Shown here: positions 1 to 6,277 of the stretch, one piece after another
Layout of the letters: each line of letters begins with the position of its first letter
Numbering within the stretch: position 1 is the first letter of the stretch
Origin: Burkholderiaceae bacterium
GTDB taxonomy: Bacteria > Pseudomonadota > Gammaproteobacteria > Burkholderiales > Burkholderiaceae
Length of the DNA: 10,948 nucleotides
NCBI GenBank assembly: GCA_022701965.1
Contig: JAKONL010000226.1
Location: 1 to 10,948 of the forward strand
Direction: 5' to 3'
The notes under the pieces: model-generated
Seen by the model: only the letters and a program-made list of their open reading frames with translations
Told to the model about the DNA's origin: nothing
Database searches by the model: none
Translations under genes and position numbers: made by a program

Positions 1-114
1 CTCGGTGTCCAGGTGCGGGATTCGCTGGGCGCACCGGGCGCCGCGGATCTGGTCGAGCGCCTTCTCGTCGGCGACCGCATGGAGGAACCGACGCATGCGC
101 ACGCGACCGTCTGA
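1..114 (+). CDS. C-terminal tail of an upstream gene, probably a CrtX-like glycosyltransferase (5' partial)
   Basis: Reading frame 1 is open from the window edge to a TGA at 112-114 and gives 37 residues. The tail contains DSLGAPGAADLVERLL, which resembles the last helix of UGT-type glycosyltransferases such as zeaxanthin glucosyltransferase CrtX (pattern AGGAxRAADxIExxL). The frame overlaps the next gene by 20 bases, as expected in a tightly packed carotenoid operon, and crtX directly before crtY is the known order in Pantoea-type clusters. With only 37 residues and no catalytic motif visible, the family call is an inference; crtE or another crt gene remains possible. Confidence 0.5.
   Translation, partial: LGVQVRDSLGAPGAADLVERLLVGDRMEEPTHAHATV
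81..85 (+). promoter_or_regulatory. Ribosome binding site deciding the crtY start
   Basis: GGAGG lies nine bases before the ATG at 95. The frame stays open upstream to an ATG at 5, but the site and the position of the FAD-binding motif favour 95. The site lies inside the end of the upstream gene. Confidence 0.7.
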
Positions 115-1297
115 AGCCGGAGCCGTCGACTTCGACCTGATCCTCGTGGGTGGCGGCCTGGCCAACGGCCTGATCGCCTGGCGGCTGCGCGCTCTCCGAC
201 CGACCCTGCGGGTGCTGGTGCTCGAAGCCGCGGCGAGCCTGGGAGGCAACCATACCTGGTCCTTTCACGACACCGACCTGACGCCGTCGCAGAACGACTG
301 GATCGCGCCGCTGGTCGTGCATCGCTGGCCGGGACACGTGGTCCGCTTCCCCGGCTACGACCGCCGGCTCGAGGGCGACTACTGCTGCATCCCCTCGACG
401 CGATTCCACGAGGTCATCCATGCCTCGATCGCGGACTCGGTGCGCTTCGAGGCACATGTCGCCTCCTTGAGTCCGACCCGGGTCGTCATGGACGACGGGA
501 CGACGCTTTCGGCGAAGGCCGTGATCGACGGCCGCGGGCCGGCGGCGAGCCCCCACATGCAGGTGGGCTTCCAGAAGTTCCTCGGCCAGGAGGTCAGGAC
601 GCGCTCGCCGCACGGACTGCAGGTGCCGATCCTGATGGACGCCACGGTCGAGCAGCACGGCGGCTACCGCTTCGTCTACGTGCTGCCCCTTGCGCCGGAC
701 GTCCTGCTGATCGAGGACACGGTCTATGCCGACGGCGCCGCGATCGACGAGTCGGAACTCCGTCGCCGCGTCCGCAGCTATGCGGCGGCGCAGCAGTGGG
801 ACATCGTGCAGGTCCTGCGCGAGGAGCACGGCGTGCTGCCGATCCAGCTGGACGGCGACGTGGACGCCTTCTGGCGCACGACCGGCGGCGTGCCGCAGTC
901 CGGGCTGCGTGCGGCCCTCTTCCATCCCACGACGGGCTATTCCCTGCCCGAAGCAGCGGCCATGGCCGACCTGATCGCGGCGCAACGCGACTTCGATGCA
1001 CAGTCGCTGCATGCGGCGCTGCGGACGCATGCGATCGGCCGGTGGAAGGCGGGCACCTTCTTCAGGATGCTCAATCGCATGCTCTTCCTGGCCGCGGCAC
1101 CGGAACGCCGGCGCACCGTCATGGAACGGTTCTACAAATTCGACGAGGGCCTGGTCGCCAGGTTCTATGGGGGCAGACTGATGTGGTACGACAAGATTCG
1201 CCTGGTGACGGGTCGCCCGCCGGTACCGTTGATCCCGGCACTGAACGCCGTGCTGGGCCGCGTGCAGGCGAAGCCCGCATCGAGCGGGGCGGCATGA
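95..1297 (+). CDS. crtY: Lycopene beta-cyclase CrtY
   Basis: This enzyme cyclises both ends of lycopene to give beta-carotene and acts at the inner membrane. The 400-residue product fits the bacterial CrtY family (about 380-390 residues). The N-terminal dinucleotide-binding segment DLILVGGGLANGLIA (residues 14-28) and the GNHTWSFHD segment (51-59) are family signatures; a GYRFVYVLPL stretch and an IEDTVY stretch follow in the middle of the protein. The frame could start at 5, but the residues between 5 and 94 look like frame-shifted coding sequence of the previous gene, and the ATG at 95 has a strong GGAGG. The stop overlaps the crtI start in ATGA, so translation is probably coupled. Apparently intact. 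Confidence 0.95.
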   Translation: MRTRPSEAGAVDFDLILVGGGLANGLIAWRLRALRPTLRVLVLEAAASLGGNHTWSFHDTDLTPSQNDWIAPLVVHRWPGHVVRFPGYDRRLEGDYCCIPSTRFHEVIHASIADSVRFEAHVASLSPTRVVMDDGTTLSAKAVIDGRGPAASPHMQVGFQKFLGQEVRTRSPHGLQVPILMDATVEQHGGYRFVYVLPLAPDVLLIEDTVYADGAAIDESELRRRVRSYAAAQQWDIVQVLREEHGVLPIQLDGDVDAFWRTTGGVPQSGLRAALFHPTTGYSLPEAAAMADLIAAQRDFDAQSLHAALRTHAIGRWKAGTFFRMLNRMLFLAAAPERRRTVMERFYKFDEGLVARFYGGRLMWYDKIRLVTGRPPVPLIPALNAVLGRVQAKPASSGAA

Positions 1298-2772
1298 GCG
1301 AAGCGCGAGCGATCGTCATCGGTGCGGGACTCGGCGGGATCGCCCTGGCGATCCGTCTGCAGTCGGCCGGCGTGCCGACCACCTTGCTGGAGGCACGGGA
1401 CAAGCCGGGCGGCCGCGCCTATGTGTACGAAGACCAGGGCTTCGTGTTCGACGCGGGCCCGACCGTCATCACGGACCCGTCCGCGATCGAGGAGCTGTTC
1501 GCGCTGTCCGGCCGGAAGATGTCCGACTATGTGGAGATGCTGCCGGTCGCTCCGTTCTACCGGCTCGGCTGGGAGGACGGCAGCTTCTTCGACTATGCCA
1601 ACGACCAGGAGGCGCTCGACCGGCAGATCCACCGCCTCAATCCCGCCGACGTGAAGGGGTACCGGGACTTCCTGAAGTATTCAGAGGAAGTCCTGCAGGA
1701 GGGCTACATCAAGCTCGGGACGGTGCCGTTCCTGTCGTTCCGCAGCATGGTCCAGGCCGGCCCGCAGCTCGCGCGCCTGCAGGCGTGGCGCAGCGTCTAC
1801 AGCATGGTGTCGCGCTTCATCCAGCACGAGCGGCTGCGGCAGGTCTTCTCGTTCCATTCGCTGCTCGTGGGCGGCAATCCGTTCGCCACGTCGTCGATCT
1901 ACACGCTGATCCACGCGCTGGAACGGCGCTGGGGCGTCTGGTTCCCGAAGGGCGGCACGGGCGCGCTCGTGAAGGGCCTGGTCGAACTGTTCAAGGACCT
2001 CGGCGGGCGGATCGAGCTGAACGCGCCGGTGGAACGCATCGAGCTGGAGAACGGCAAGGCCGTCGGCGTCGTCGTGAACGGAACGCGGCTGCCTGCGGAC
2101 CGGGTGGCGTCCAACGCGGACGTCGTGCACACCTACGAGAAGCTGCTCGGCCATGCGGACCGCGGCGCGAAGGAGGCCCGCCGCCTCAAGCGCAAGCGCT
2201 TCAGCATGTCGCTGATCGTGGTTCACTTCGGGCTGAAGCGCCGCCACGAGCACCTGCAGCATCACACCGTCTGCTTCGGCGCCCGGTACAAGGAGCTGAT
2301 CAGCGAGATCTTCAAGGGTCCGATGGCCCAGGATTTCTCCCTCTACCTGCATGCGCCCTGCGTCACGGATCCGTCCCTGGCGCCCGAAGGCTGCTCGAGC
2401 CACTACGTGCTCGCACCGGTGCCCCACCTGGGCAACGCCGACGTCGACTGGACGACCGAAGGCCCGCTCTACCGCGATCGCATCTTCGATTACCTGGAGC
2501 GCCACTACATCCCGGACCTGCGCAAGGATCTCGTCACCAGCCGGATCTTCACGCCGCTCGATTTCCAGCAGGAGCTCGGCGCCCACCTCGGCTCGGCGTT
2601 CTCGCTCGAGCCGGTGCTCACTCAGAGCGCATGGTTCCGCGCGCACAACCGGGACGCGCAGATTCCCAATCTCTACCTCGCCGGTGCCGGCACGCATCCC
2701 GGTGCCGGCGTGCCCGGCGTGATCGGTTCGGCGAAGGCGACGGCGCGCCTCATGCTGGAGGACCTGGTGTGA
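1294..2772 (+). CDS. crtI: Phytoene desaturase CrtI
   Basis: This FAD-dependent desaturase introduces double bonds into phytoene, usually four steps to lycopene in operons that also carry crtY. The 492-residue product matches the length of Pantoea-type CrtI. The N-terminus has the Rossmann motif AIVIGAGLGGIALAIRL (residues 6-22) followed by an acidic-to-basic LLEARDKPGGRAYVY stretch. The C-terminus has the bacterial phytoene dehydrogenase signature around residues 459-480, with NLYLAGAGTHPGAGVPG. The start ATG overlaps the crtY stop by four bases. Only a weak purine-rich stretch precedes it, so translational coupling is likely. The stop overlaps the crtB start by four bases. No frameshift is seen. 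The number of desaturation steps cannot be read from sequence; lycopene is inferred from the neighbouring cyclase. Confidence 0.96.
   Translation: MSEARAIVIGAGLGGIALAIRLQSAGVPTTLLEARDKPGGRAYVYEDQGFVFDAGPTVITDPSAIEELFALSGRKMSDYVEMLPVAPFYRLGWEDGSFFDYANDQEALDRQIHRLNPADVKGYRDFLKYSEEVLQEGYIKLGTVPFLSFRSMVQAGPQLARLQAWRSVYSMVSRFIQHERLRQVFSFHSLLVGGNPFATSSIYTLIHALERRWGVWFPKGGTGALVKGLVELFKDLGGRIELNAPVERIELENGKAVGVVVNGTRLPADRVASNADVVHTYEKLLGHADRGAKEARRLKRKRFSMSLIVVHFGLKRRHEHLQHHTVCFGARYKELISEIFKGPMAQDFSLYLHAPCVTDPSLAPEGCSSHYVLAPVPHLGNADVDWTTEGPLYRDRIFDYLERHYIPDLRKDLVTSRIFTPLDFQQELGAHLGSAFSLEPVLTQSAWFRAHNRDAQIPNLYLAGAGTHPGAGVPGVIGSAKATARLMLEDLV
2757..2761 (+). promoter_or_regulatory. Ribosome binding site for the GTG start of crtB
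   Basis: GGAGG within the last codons of crtI lies seven bases before GTG 2769. No ATG sits at this place in the frame, so the site decides a non-ATG start that overlaps the crtI stop as GTGA. Confidence 0.65.
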
Positions 2773-3716
2773 ACGCGTTCCCCGTCCACGATCGCTCCGA
2801 CGCCCTGGCCCACGCGCTGCAGGCGATCGAGAAAGGCTCCAGCAGCTTCGCCGCGGCGTCCAGGCTCTTCGACGAGCGAACCCGCGAGAGCACGCTGATG
2901 CTCTACGCCTGGTGCCGCCATTGCGACGACGTGATCGACGGCCAGGTCCTGGGGCACGGCCAGCGCGAGGGGTCGCGCGAGGACAGCGCCAGGTCGCTGC
3001 GGATGCTCGAGCACGAGACGCGCCAGGCCTGCGCCGGCCGACCGTCGGACGAGCCCGCGTTCATCTGCCTGAGCGAGGTGATGAAGCGCCACGACATCGG
3101 CGTCGAGCTTCCGCTGGCCCACCTCGCGGGCTTCAGGATGGACGTTGAGAACGTACGGTACGAATCGCTGCCCGACACCCTCCTCTACTGCTATCGGGTC
3201 GCGGGCGTGGTCGGACTGATGATGGCGCGCATCATGGGCGCGCGCGACGACGCCGTGCTCGACCGGGCCTGCGATCTGGGCATCGCCTTCCAGCTCACCA
3301 ACATCGCGCGGGACATCGTCGACGACGCCGCCATCGGACGGGTCTACGTGCCCGAGCAGTGGCTGCGCTCGCGCGGCATCCCGATCGACGAGATCGAGGA
3401 CCTGCGCCACCGGGAATCGCTGGCGGTACTGGCCGCCGAGCTGGTCGAGACCGCGGAGCCCTACTACGACTCGGCCATGCAGGGACTGGGCGCCCTGCCC
3501 TTGCGCTCCGCCTGGTCGGTGGCGACCGCGCGCGACGTCTACCGCGCGATCGGCCGGCAGGTGCGGGCCAAGGGCAGCCATGCGTGGGACAGCCGCGTCA
3601 GGACGACGAGTTTGCAGAAGGTATGGTTCGCCGCGCGCGGTGCCGGCGTGGCGATCGCGGCGCGTGCCCTGCCGCATTCGAAGCGCAAGCAGTTCCTCTG
3701 GAATCGCGGTCGCTAG
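2769..3716 (+). CDS. crtB: 15-cis-phytoene synthase CrtB
   Basis: CrtB condenses two geranylgeranyl diphosphates head to head to phytoene, the first committed step of carotenoid synthesis. The 315-residue product fits the family (about 300-310). Both aspartate-rich Mg-diphosphate binding motifs are present: DDVID at residues 53-57 inside YAWCRHCDDVIDGQ, and DIVDD at 182-186 inside QLTNIARDIVDDAAIGRVY, followed by the VPEQWL stretch typical of squalene/phytoene synthases. The GTG start at 2769 gives MNAFPVHDRSDALAHALQAI; the frame is open far upstream, but that part is a shadow of crtI. It is the last recognisable crt gene in the window and ends with TAG. A basic C-terminus (residues KRKQFLWNRGR) closes the protein. 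Confidence 0.95.
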   Translation: MNAFPVHDRSDALAHALQAIEKGSSSFAAASRLFDERTRESTLMLYAWCRHCDDVIDGQVLGHGQREGSREDSARSLRMLEHETRQACAGRPSDEPAFICLSEVMKRHDIGVELPLAHLAGFRMDVENVRYESLPDTLLYCYRVAGVVGLMMARIMGARDDAVLDRACDLGIAFQLTNIARDIVDDAAIGRVYVPEQWLRSRGIPIDEIEDLRHRESLAVLAAELVETAEPYYDSAMQGLGALPLRSAWSVATARDVYRAIGRQVRAKGSHAWDSRVRTTSLQKVWFAARGAGVAIAARALPHSKRKQFLWNRGR

Positions 3717-3952
3717 AACCGGGACTTTCTCCTCGGCTGCGCCGGTTGTCCTGCGGCGTGCGCGACGTGTATCGAGCGCCTGCTTGAGCCTGTGCTCTCA
3801 AGGCTCGATTCGAGACGCGATCGGCAATCCGAGAGAGATCGCATCGTCATTTCGTCGATACCGCGTGATGCCGCGGCAGTGACCGGGGTCACCCACGGTC
3901 GTTGTCTTCGGCAAGGCTAGCGGCGCATCCGCTCGACTCCACCGGGGCCGGA
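3717..3952. other. Intergenic region after crtB
   Basis: These 236 bases separate crtB from a convergent short ORF, and no credible gene is seen. Short inverted repeats occur: AACCGG/CCGGTT just after the crtB stop (3717-3722 and 3742-3747), CTTGAG/CTCAAG at 3783-3802 overlapping an alternative GAGCC/GGCTC pairing at 3786-3806, and GTGACC/GGTCAC at 3879-3892. None is followed by a T-run on either strand, so none is a convincing intrinsic terminator, although the carotenoid transcript must end or run on here. Confidence 0.4.
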
Positions 3953-4165
3953 TCAACTGCGTGCGGCCAGGAGAACCAGCCCGAGAACGCAGGCACCGAT
4001 GGCCCAGTCCCAGATGCTCGTCGACGACCGGGGGGTGCGTGCCTGCACCACCGGCCGAGTCGCCACCGGACGTGCCGGTCCATGCCTCCTGGTGTTCGCG
4101 ATGTCTTCCAGTTCCGCCGTAGCCAGGCTGTCGAAGTCGTGGAGCATCTGGTCTCTGCGTGTCAT
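3953..4165 (-). CDS. Small hypothetical protein with C-terminal membrane anchor
   Basis: The 70-residue product is not recognised. Residues 1-25 are polar and acidic (MTRRDQMLHDFDSLATAELEDIANTRR-like), residues 26-50 are rich in Arg, Pro, Thr and Val, and residues 51-68 form one hydrophobic segment (IWDWAIGACVLGLVLLA), giving a tail-anchored layout. The frame is open up to 4396, but the ATG at 4165 is preceded by GGGAAG with five bases spacing and the residues upstream look non-coding; an ATG at 4186 has no ribosome site. It is convergent to crtB and divergent from the ankyrin gene. Function unknown. It may be a genuine short membrane protein or, less likely, a chance ORF in GC-rich DNA. Confidence 0.5.
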   Translation of the reverse strand: MTRRDQMLHDFDSLATAELEDIANTRRHGPARPVATRPVVQARTPRSSTSIWDWAIGACVLGLVLLAARS

Positions 4166-4364
4166 GAGTACTTCCCGGGGTTGCATTGCGTTGGTGAGCC
4201 GGAGACCGCAACCCGTGCGATCGACTCGAAGCCTGGAAATATTCGCTATCGTGCGACGCGACGCTGTAGGCCTTGGCGCTTTGTGATCGGCCCGGCAAGG
4301 AAGGAAACGGCTGCCGCCGTGCCGTGGCCCTATCCTTCGACAGACTCCACAACCCGGAAAGACG
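4166..4364. other. Divergent intergenic region between small membrane ORF and ankyrin gene
   Basis: These 199 bases lie between two divergent starts and should hold both promoters. A locally AT-rich patch (GGAAATATTCGCTATCG, around 4234-4250) is the only departure from high GC. No sigma-70 hexamer pair with good spacing could be named with confidence on either strand. Confidence 0.3.
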
Positions 4365-4892
4365 ATGACCTTCCCAGAGACGACCCCCTCCCCCAAAGAT
4401 CAGGAATTCATCGAGTTCGCGCAGGAAGTCTTCCAGCTCGCGCGCACCGGCTACGCCCAGACGTTGACGCGCCTGCTGCAGAAGGGCCTGCCCCCCAACA
4501 TGAGCAACCACAAGGGCGACACGCTGCTGATGCTGGCCGCCTATCACGGCCAGGTCGAGGCGACGCGGGCCCTGCTCGAAGCCGGTGCGGAGCCGGACCG
4601 GTACAACGACATGGCGCAGACGCCGCTCGCCGGCGCCGCTTTCAAGGGCTACATGCCGATCGTCGACCTGCTGCTGTCGCATGGCGCCCAGCCCGGTTTC
4701 GCGCCGCCGGGCGGCAAGACGCCGCTGATGTTCGCAGCCATGTTCAACCGGGTCGAGATCGTCGAGGCGCTGCTGGCTCGGAACATCGACATGAACGCGA
4801 GAAGCTCGGACGGCCTCACTGCGCTGGACCTCGCCCGGAGCATGGGCGCCGCCGACACCGCTGCGTACCTCGAGGCGGCGAACGGTCGATAG
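4365..4892 (+). CDS. Ankyrin-repeat protein
   Basis: The 175-residue product has no signal peptide or membrane segment and should be cytoplasmic. Residues 17-49 form a degenerate capping repeat, followed by three clear ankyrin repeats at about 50-82 (GDTLLMLAAYHGQVEATRAL), 84-116 (QTPLAGAAFKGYMPIVDLLL) and 117-149 (KTPLMFAAMFNRVEIVEALL), and a C-terminal half repeat with DGLTALDLA. The family mediates protein-protein contacts; the partner here is unknown. The ATG at 4365 follows GGAAAG closely. It sits alone on the + strand between minus-strand genes, so it is probably monocistronic. Small ankyrin proteins of this kind occur in many proteobacteria, sometimes beside catalase genes, but none is seen here. 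Confidence 0.88.
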   Translation: MTFPETTPSPKDQEFIEFAQEVFQLARTGYAQTLTRLLQKGLPPNMSNHKGDTLLMLAAYHGQVEATRALLEAGAEPDRYNDMAQTPLAGAAFKGYMPIVDLLLSHGAQPGFAPPGGKTPLMFAAMFNRVEIVEALLARNIDMNARSSDGLTALDLARSMGAADTAAYLEAANGR

Positions 4893-4913
4893 AGCGGCGG
4901 CGGAGTCCTCCGT

Positions 4914-5108
4914 TCAGCGCCAGAGCCGGGTGAAAAGGACGATCACGAGCAGAACAAGCACGAACCCGGCCGCGTAGAGGATATTGCGCCGCCATCCTTC
5001 CGCCATCTGCTCCTTCTCCTCGAGCCGGCCGAAGAACGTGAGCCTTTCCAGTTCCGAAGGCGCGCTGTCCCAGAATTCAGGTTGCCGAATCCTCGATTTT
5101 TTCTCCAT
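4914..5108 (-). CDS. Small membrane protein, second gene of a two-gene unit
   Basis: The 64-residue product is not recognised. It has a charged N-terminal half (MEKKSRIRQPEFWDSAPSEL, then EERLEEKEQ-like acidic/basic residues) and one long hydrophobic helix at about residues 45-61 (ILYAAGFVLVLLVIVLF), ended by TRLWR. A cytoplasmic N-terminus with a C-terminal anchor is likely. The ATG directly follows the stop of the upstream minus-strand ORF (TGAATG), and GGGGAA lies five bases before it, so the two ORFs are probably cotranscribed. It is convergent to the ankyrin gene, with 21 bases between their stops. The single well-bounded hydrophobic helix, ribosome site and linkage argue for a real gene; function unknown. 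Confidence 0.6.
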   Translation of the reverse strand: MEKKSRIRQPEFWDSAPSELERLTFFGRLEEKEQMAEGWRRNILYAAGFVLVLLVIVLFTRLWR

Positions 5109-5306
5109 TCAGATTCCCCAGATGACGGCGGCCTTGAGACAGCAGCCCACAATCGGTACCGACGCGGCAATCGAAAAAGTTGCGATCCAGACCCGCTTTT
5201 CGGCCCAGCCGTTGCCGGCCGTCGATCGATACGTCGAATGCGAAGCGGCCTCGGTTCTCAGGGGCCGTTCCGCCCACCAGATATCTTGTTTGACATGCGT
5301 CTTCAT
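5109..5306 (-). CDS. Small hypothetical protein with hydrophobic C-terminus, first gene of a two-gene unit
   Basis: The 65-residue product is not recognised. Residues 1-38 are polar (MKTHVKQDIWWAERPLRTEA and onward) and residues 39-65 form a hydrophobic segment (VWIATFSIAASVPIVGCCL, then KAAVIWGI) that could cross the membrane once. Two adjacent cysteines lie near its end. The frame stays open to 5864, but that part opposes the methyltransferase gene and is a shadow; the ATG at 5306 is the first start beyond it. There is no Shine-Dalgarno before this ATG, but a TATACT hexamer lies six bases upstream, which would put the transcript start at or beside the ATG. Its stop abuts the next gene's ATG. 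The call rests on this arrangement and on composition only. Confidence 0.5.
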   Translation of the reverse strand: MKTHVKQDIWWAERPLRTEAASHSTYRSTAGNGWAEKRVWIATFSIAASVPIVGCCLKAAVIWGI

Positions 5307-5312
5307 GTAACA

Positions 5313-5318
5313 AGTATA
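5313..5318 (-). promoter_or_regulatory. Candidate -10 element for a leaderless transcript
   Basis: On the minus strand TATACT is followed by TGTTAC and then the ATG of the 65-residue ORF. This puts the expected transcription start on the start codon, which would explain the absent ribosome site. No good -35 hexamer is seen at 16-18 bases, so this stays tentative. Confidence 0.3.
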
Positions 5319-5456
5319 TGAAGCCTGTAGTACTTTAGGTCTACCCTGAAGTGATCGTATGGCCGTTGCGCGTGACTTAACGCACGATGTACCGCCAAGT
5401 GAAAGATTTCCAGGGTCGACCCCGTCCATGAAGAGGCGCGGGAGATACTTCGGAAC

Positions 5457-6272
5457 ATGCCGATTCGCATCGCTCTCCTCGTCTTCGCGACGCTGTTCAT
5501 GGTTGCCCGTCCGATCCCGGCCGCGGCGGCCGCGGCGGCCGCGTACGTGGACGAGGTGCCCTTCATCACCACGCCCGATCACGTGACGCTGGCGATGCTG
5601 GAACTCGGCGGCGTCACCGCGCAGGACCGCCTGATCGACCTGGGTTCGGGCGACGGCCGGATCGTCATCACGGCTGCGCGGCTGTTCGGCGCCAGCGGCC
5701 TCGGCCTGGAGATCGTCCCGGACCTCGTGGCCCGCAGCGAGACGAGCGCACGGCAAGCCGGCGTGGCCGACCGTGCCCGCTTCCGTGTCCAGGACCTGTT
5801 CGAGGCCGACCTCTCGGGGGCGAGCGTCATCACGATGTATCTCCTGCCCGACGTGAACCTCCAACTGCGACCGCGCCTGTTGTCACTCGCGCCGGGCACG
5901 CGCATCGTTTCGCACGACTGGGACATGGGCGACTGGCAACCCGATCGCACGGTGACCCTGCCGGTGCCGGACAAGGTCGTGGGCCGCGAAAAGCTGAGCC
6001 GCCTGCATCTGTGGCACGTGCCGGCGCCCGTCCAGGGAACGTGGTGCGCCGACAGGTTCAGGTTGAACCTGACGCAACGGTTCCAGGCCTACCACGCCCG
6101 GCTCGACGGCGCCGCTCGGAGCCTCGAATGGTCGGGACGCATCCAGGGCGCGACGCTGGAGCCGCCTGTCGACGGCCCGGCAAGGCCGCGCCTGACCTGG
6201 CGCGACGGGACGCTGCATCCCGCGGCCGGCGCGCCGGGGCTACCCGATGGCCTTCACTTCGTGGCCTGCTGA
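5457..6272 (+). CDS. FAM173-like class I SAM-dependent methyltransferase with N-terminal export signal or anchor
   Basis: The 271-residue product starts with a hydrophobic segment (MPIRIALLVFATLFMV) and an alanine run ending near residue 29, like a Sec signal or an uncleaved anchor. The catalytic domain follows: YVDEVPFITTPDHVTLAML (30-48), the SAM-binding motif I DLGSGDGRIV (61-70), the acidic loop GLEIVP (83-88), YLLPDVN (128-134) and SHDWDMGDW (152-160). This layout resembles the FAM173/ATPSCKMT family of lysine methyltransferases. Residues from about 183 on (LWHVPAPVQGTW) look like a beta-rich extension. The target is unknown. The ATG at 5457 has a distant GGAG (twelve bases). The gene ends inside the 3' end of the convergent iclR-type gene, overlapping it by 19 bases. 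Confidence 0.85.
   Translation: MPIRIALLVFATLFMVARPIPAAAAAAAAYVDEVPFITTPDHVTLAMLELGGVTAQDRLIDLGSGDGRIVITAARLFGASGLGLEIVPDLVARSETSARQAGVADRARFRVQDLFEADLSGASVITMYLLPDVNLQLRPRLLSLAPGTRIVSHDWDMGDWQPDRTVTLPVPDKVVGREKLSRLHLWHVPAPVQGTWCADRFRLNLTQRFQAYHARLDGAARSLEWSGRIQGATLEPPVDGPARPRLTWRDGTLHPAAGAPGLPDGLHFVAC
5521..5543 (+). repeat. Short tandem repeat coding for polyalanine
   Basis: A nine-base unit CCGCGGCGG occurs twice in a row followed by a partial third copy. It lies in the methyltransferase gene and encodes the alanine run (residues 22-29) at the end of the signal region. The unit is a multiple of three, so copy-number change would alter length without a frameshift. Confidence 0.7.
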
Positions 6273-6277
6273 AGGCC
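6249..6277. terminator. Inverted repeat across two convergent stop codons
   Basis: GGCCTTCA (6249-6256) pairs perfectly with TGAAGGCC (6270-6277) around a 13-base loop. The arms contain the stop codons of the methyltransferase (TGA 6270) and of the opposing regulator (TCA on +, 6254). It could end both transcripts, but no T-run follows on either side, so it may act with other factors or be coincidental. Confidence 0.35.

Noticed and set aside
3717..3747. AACCGG/CCGGTT repeat as crtB terminator
   Set aside because: Six-base stem with a 19-base loop and no T-run; too weak to call.
3783..3806. Overlapping hairpins CTTGAG/CTCAAG and GAGCC/GGCTC after crtB that look like an attenuator switch
   Set aside because: The stems are only five to six bases, no T-run and no leader gene follow, and the next gene downstream is on the other strand.
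4166..4396. N-terminal extension of the 70-residue minus-strand ORF to 147 residues
   Set aside because: The extension runs over the start of the ankyrin gene, looks like random GC-rich translation and lacks a ribosome site, while ATG 4165 has one.
4901..4912. CGGAG-TC-CTCCG repeat between the convergent ankyrin and small membrane genes as a terminator
   Set aside because: A two-base loop cannot form as written, and no T-run is present.
5307..5864. Extension of the 65-residue minus-strand ORF to 251 residues
   Set aside because: The added part is antisense to the methyltransferase gene and is explained by its GC-rich codon pattern.
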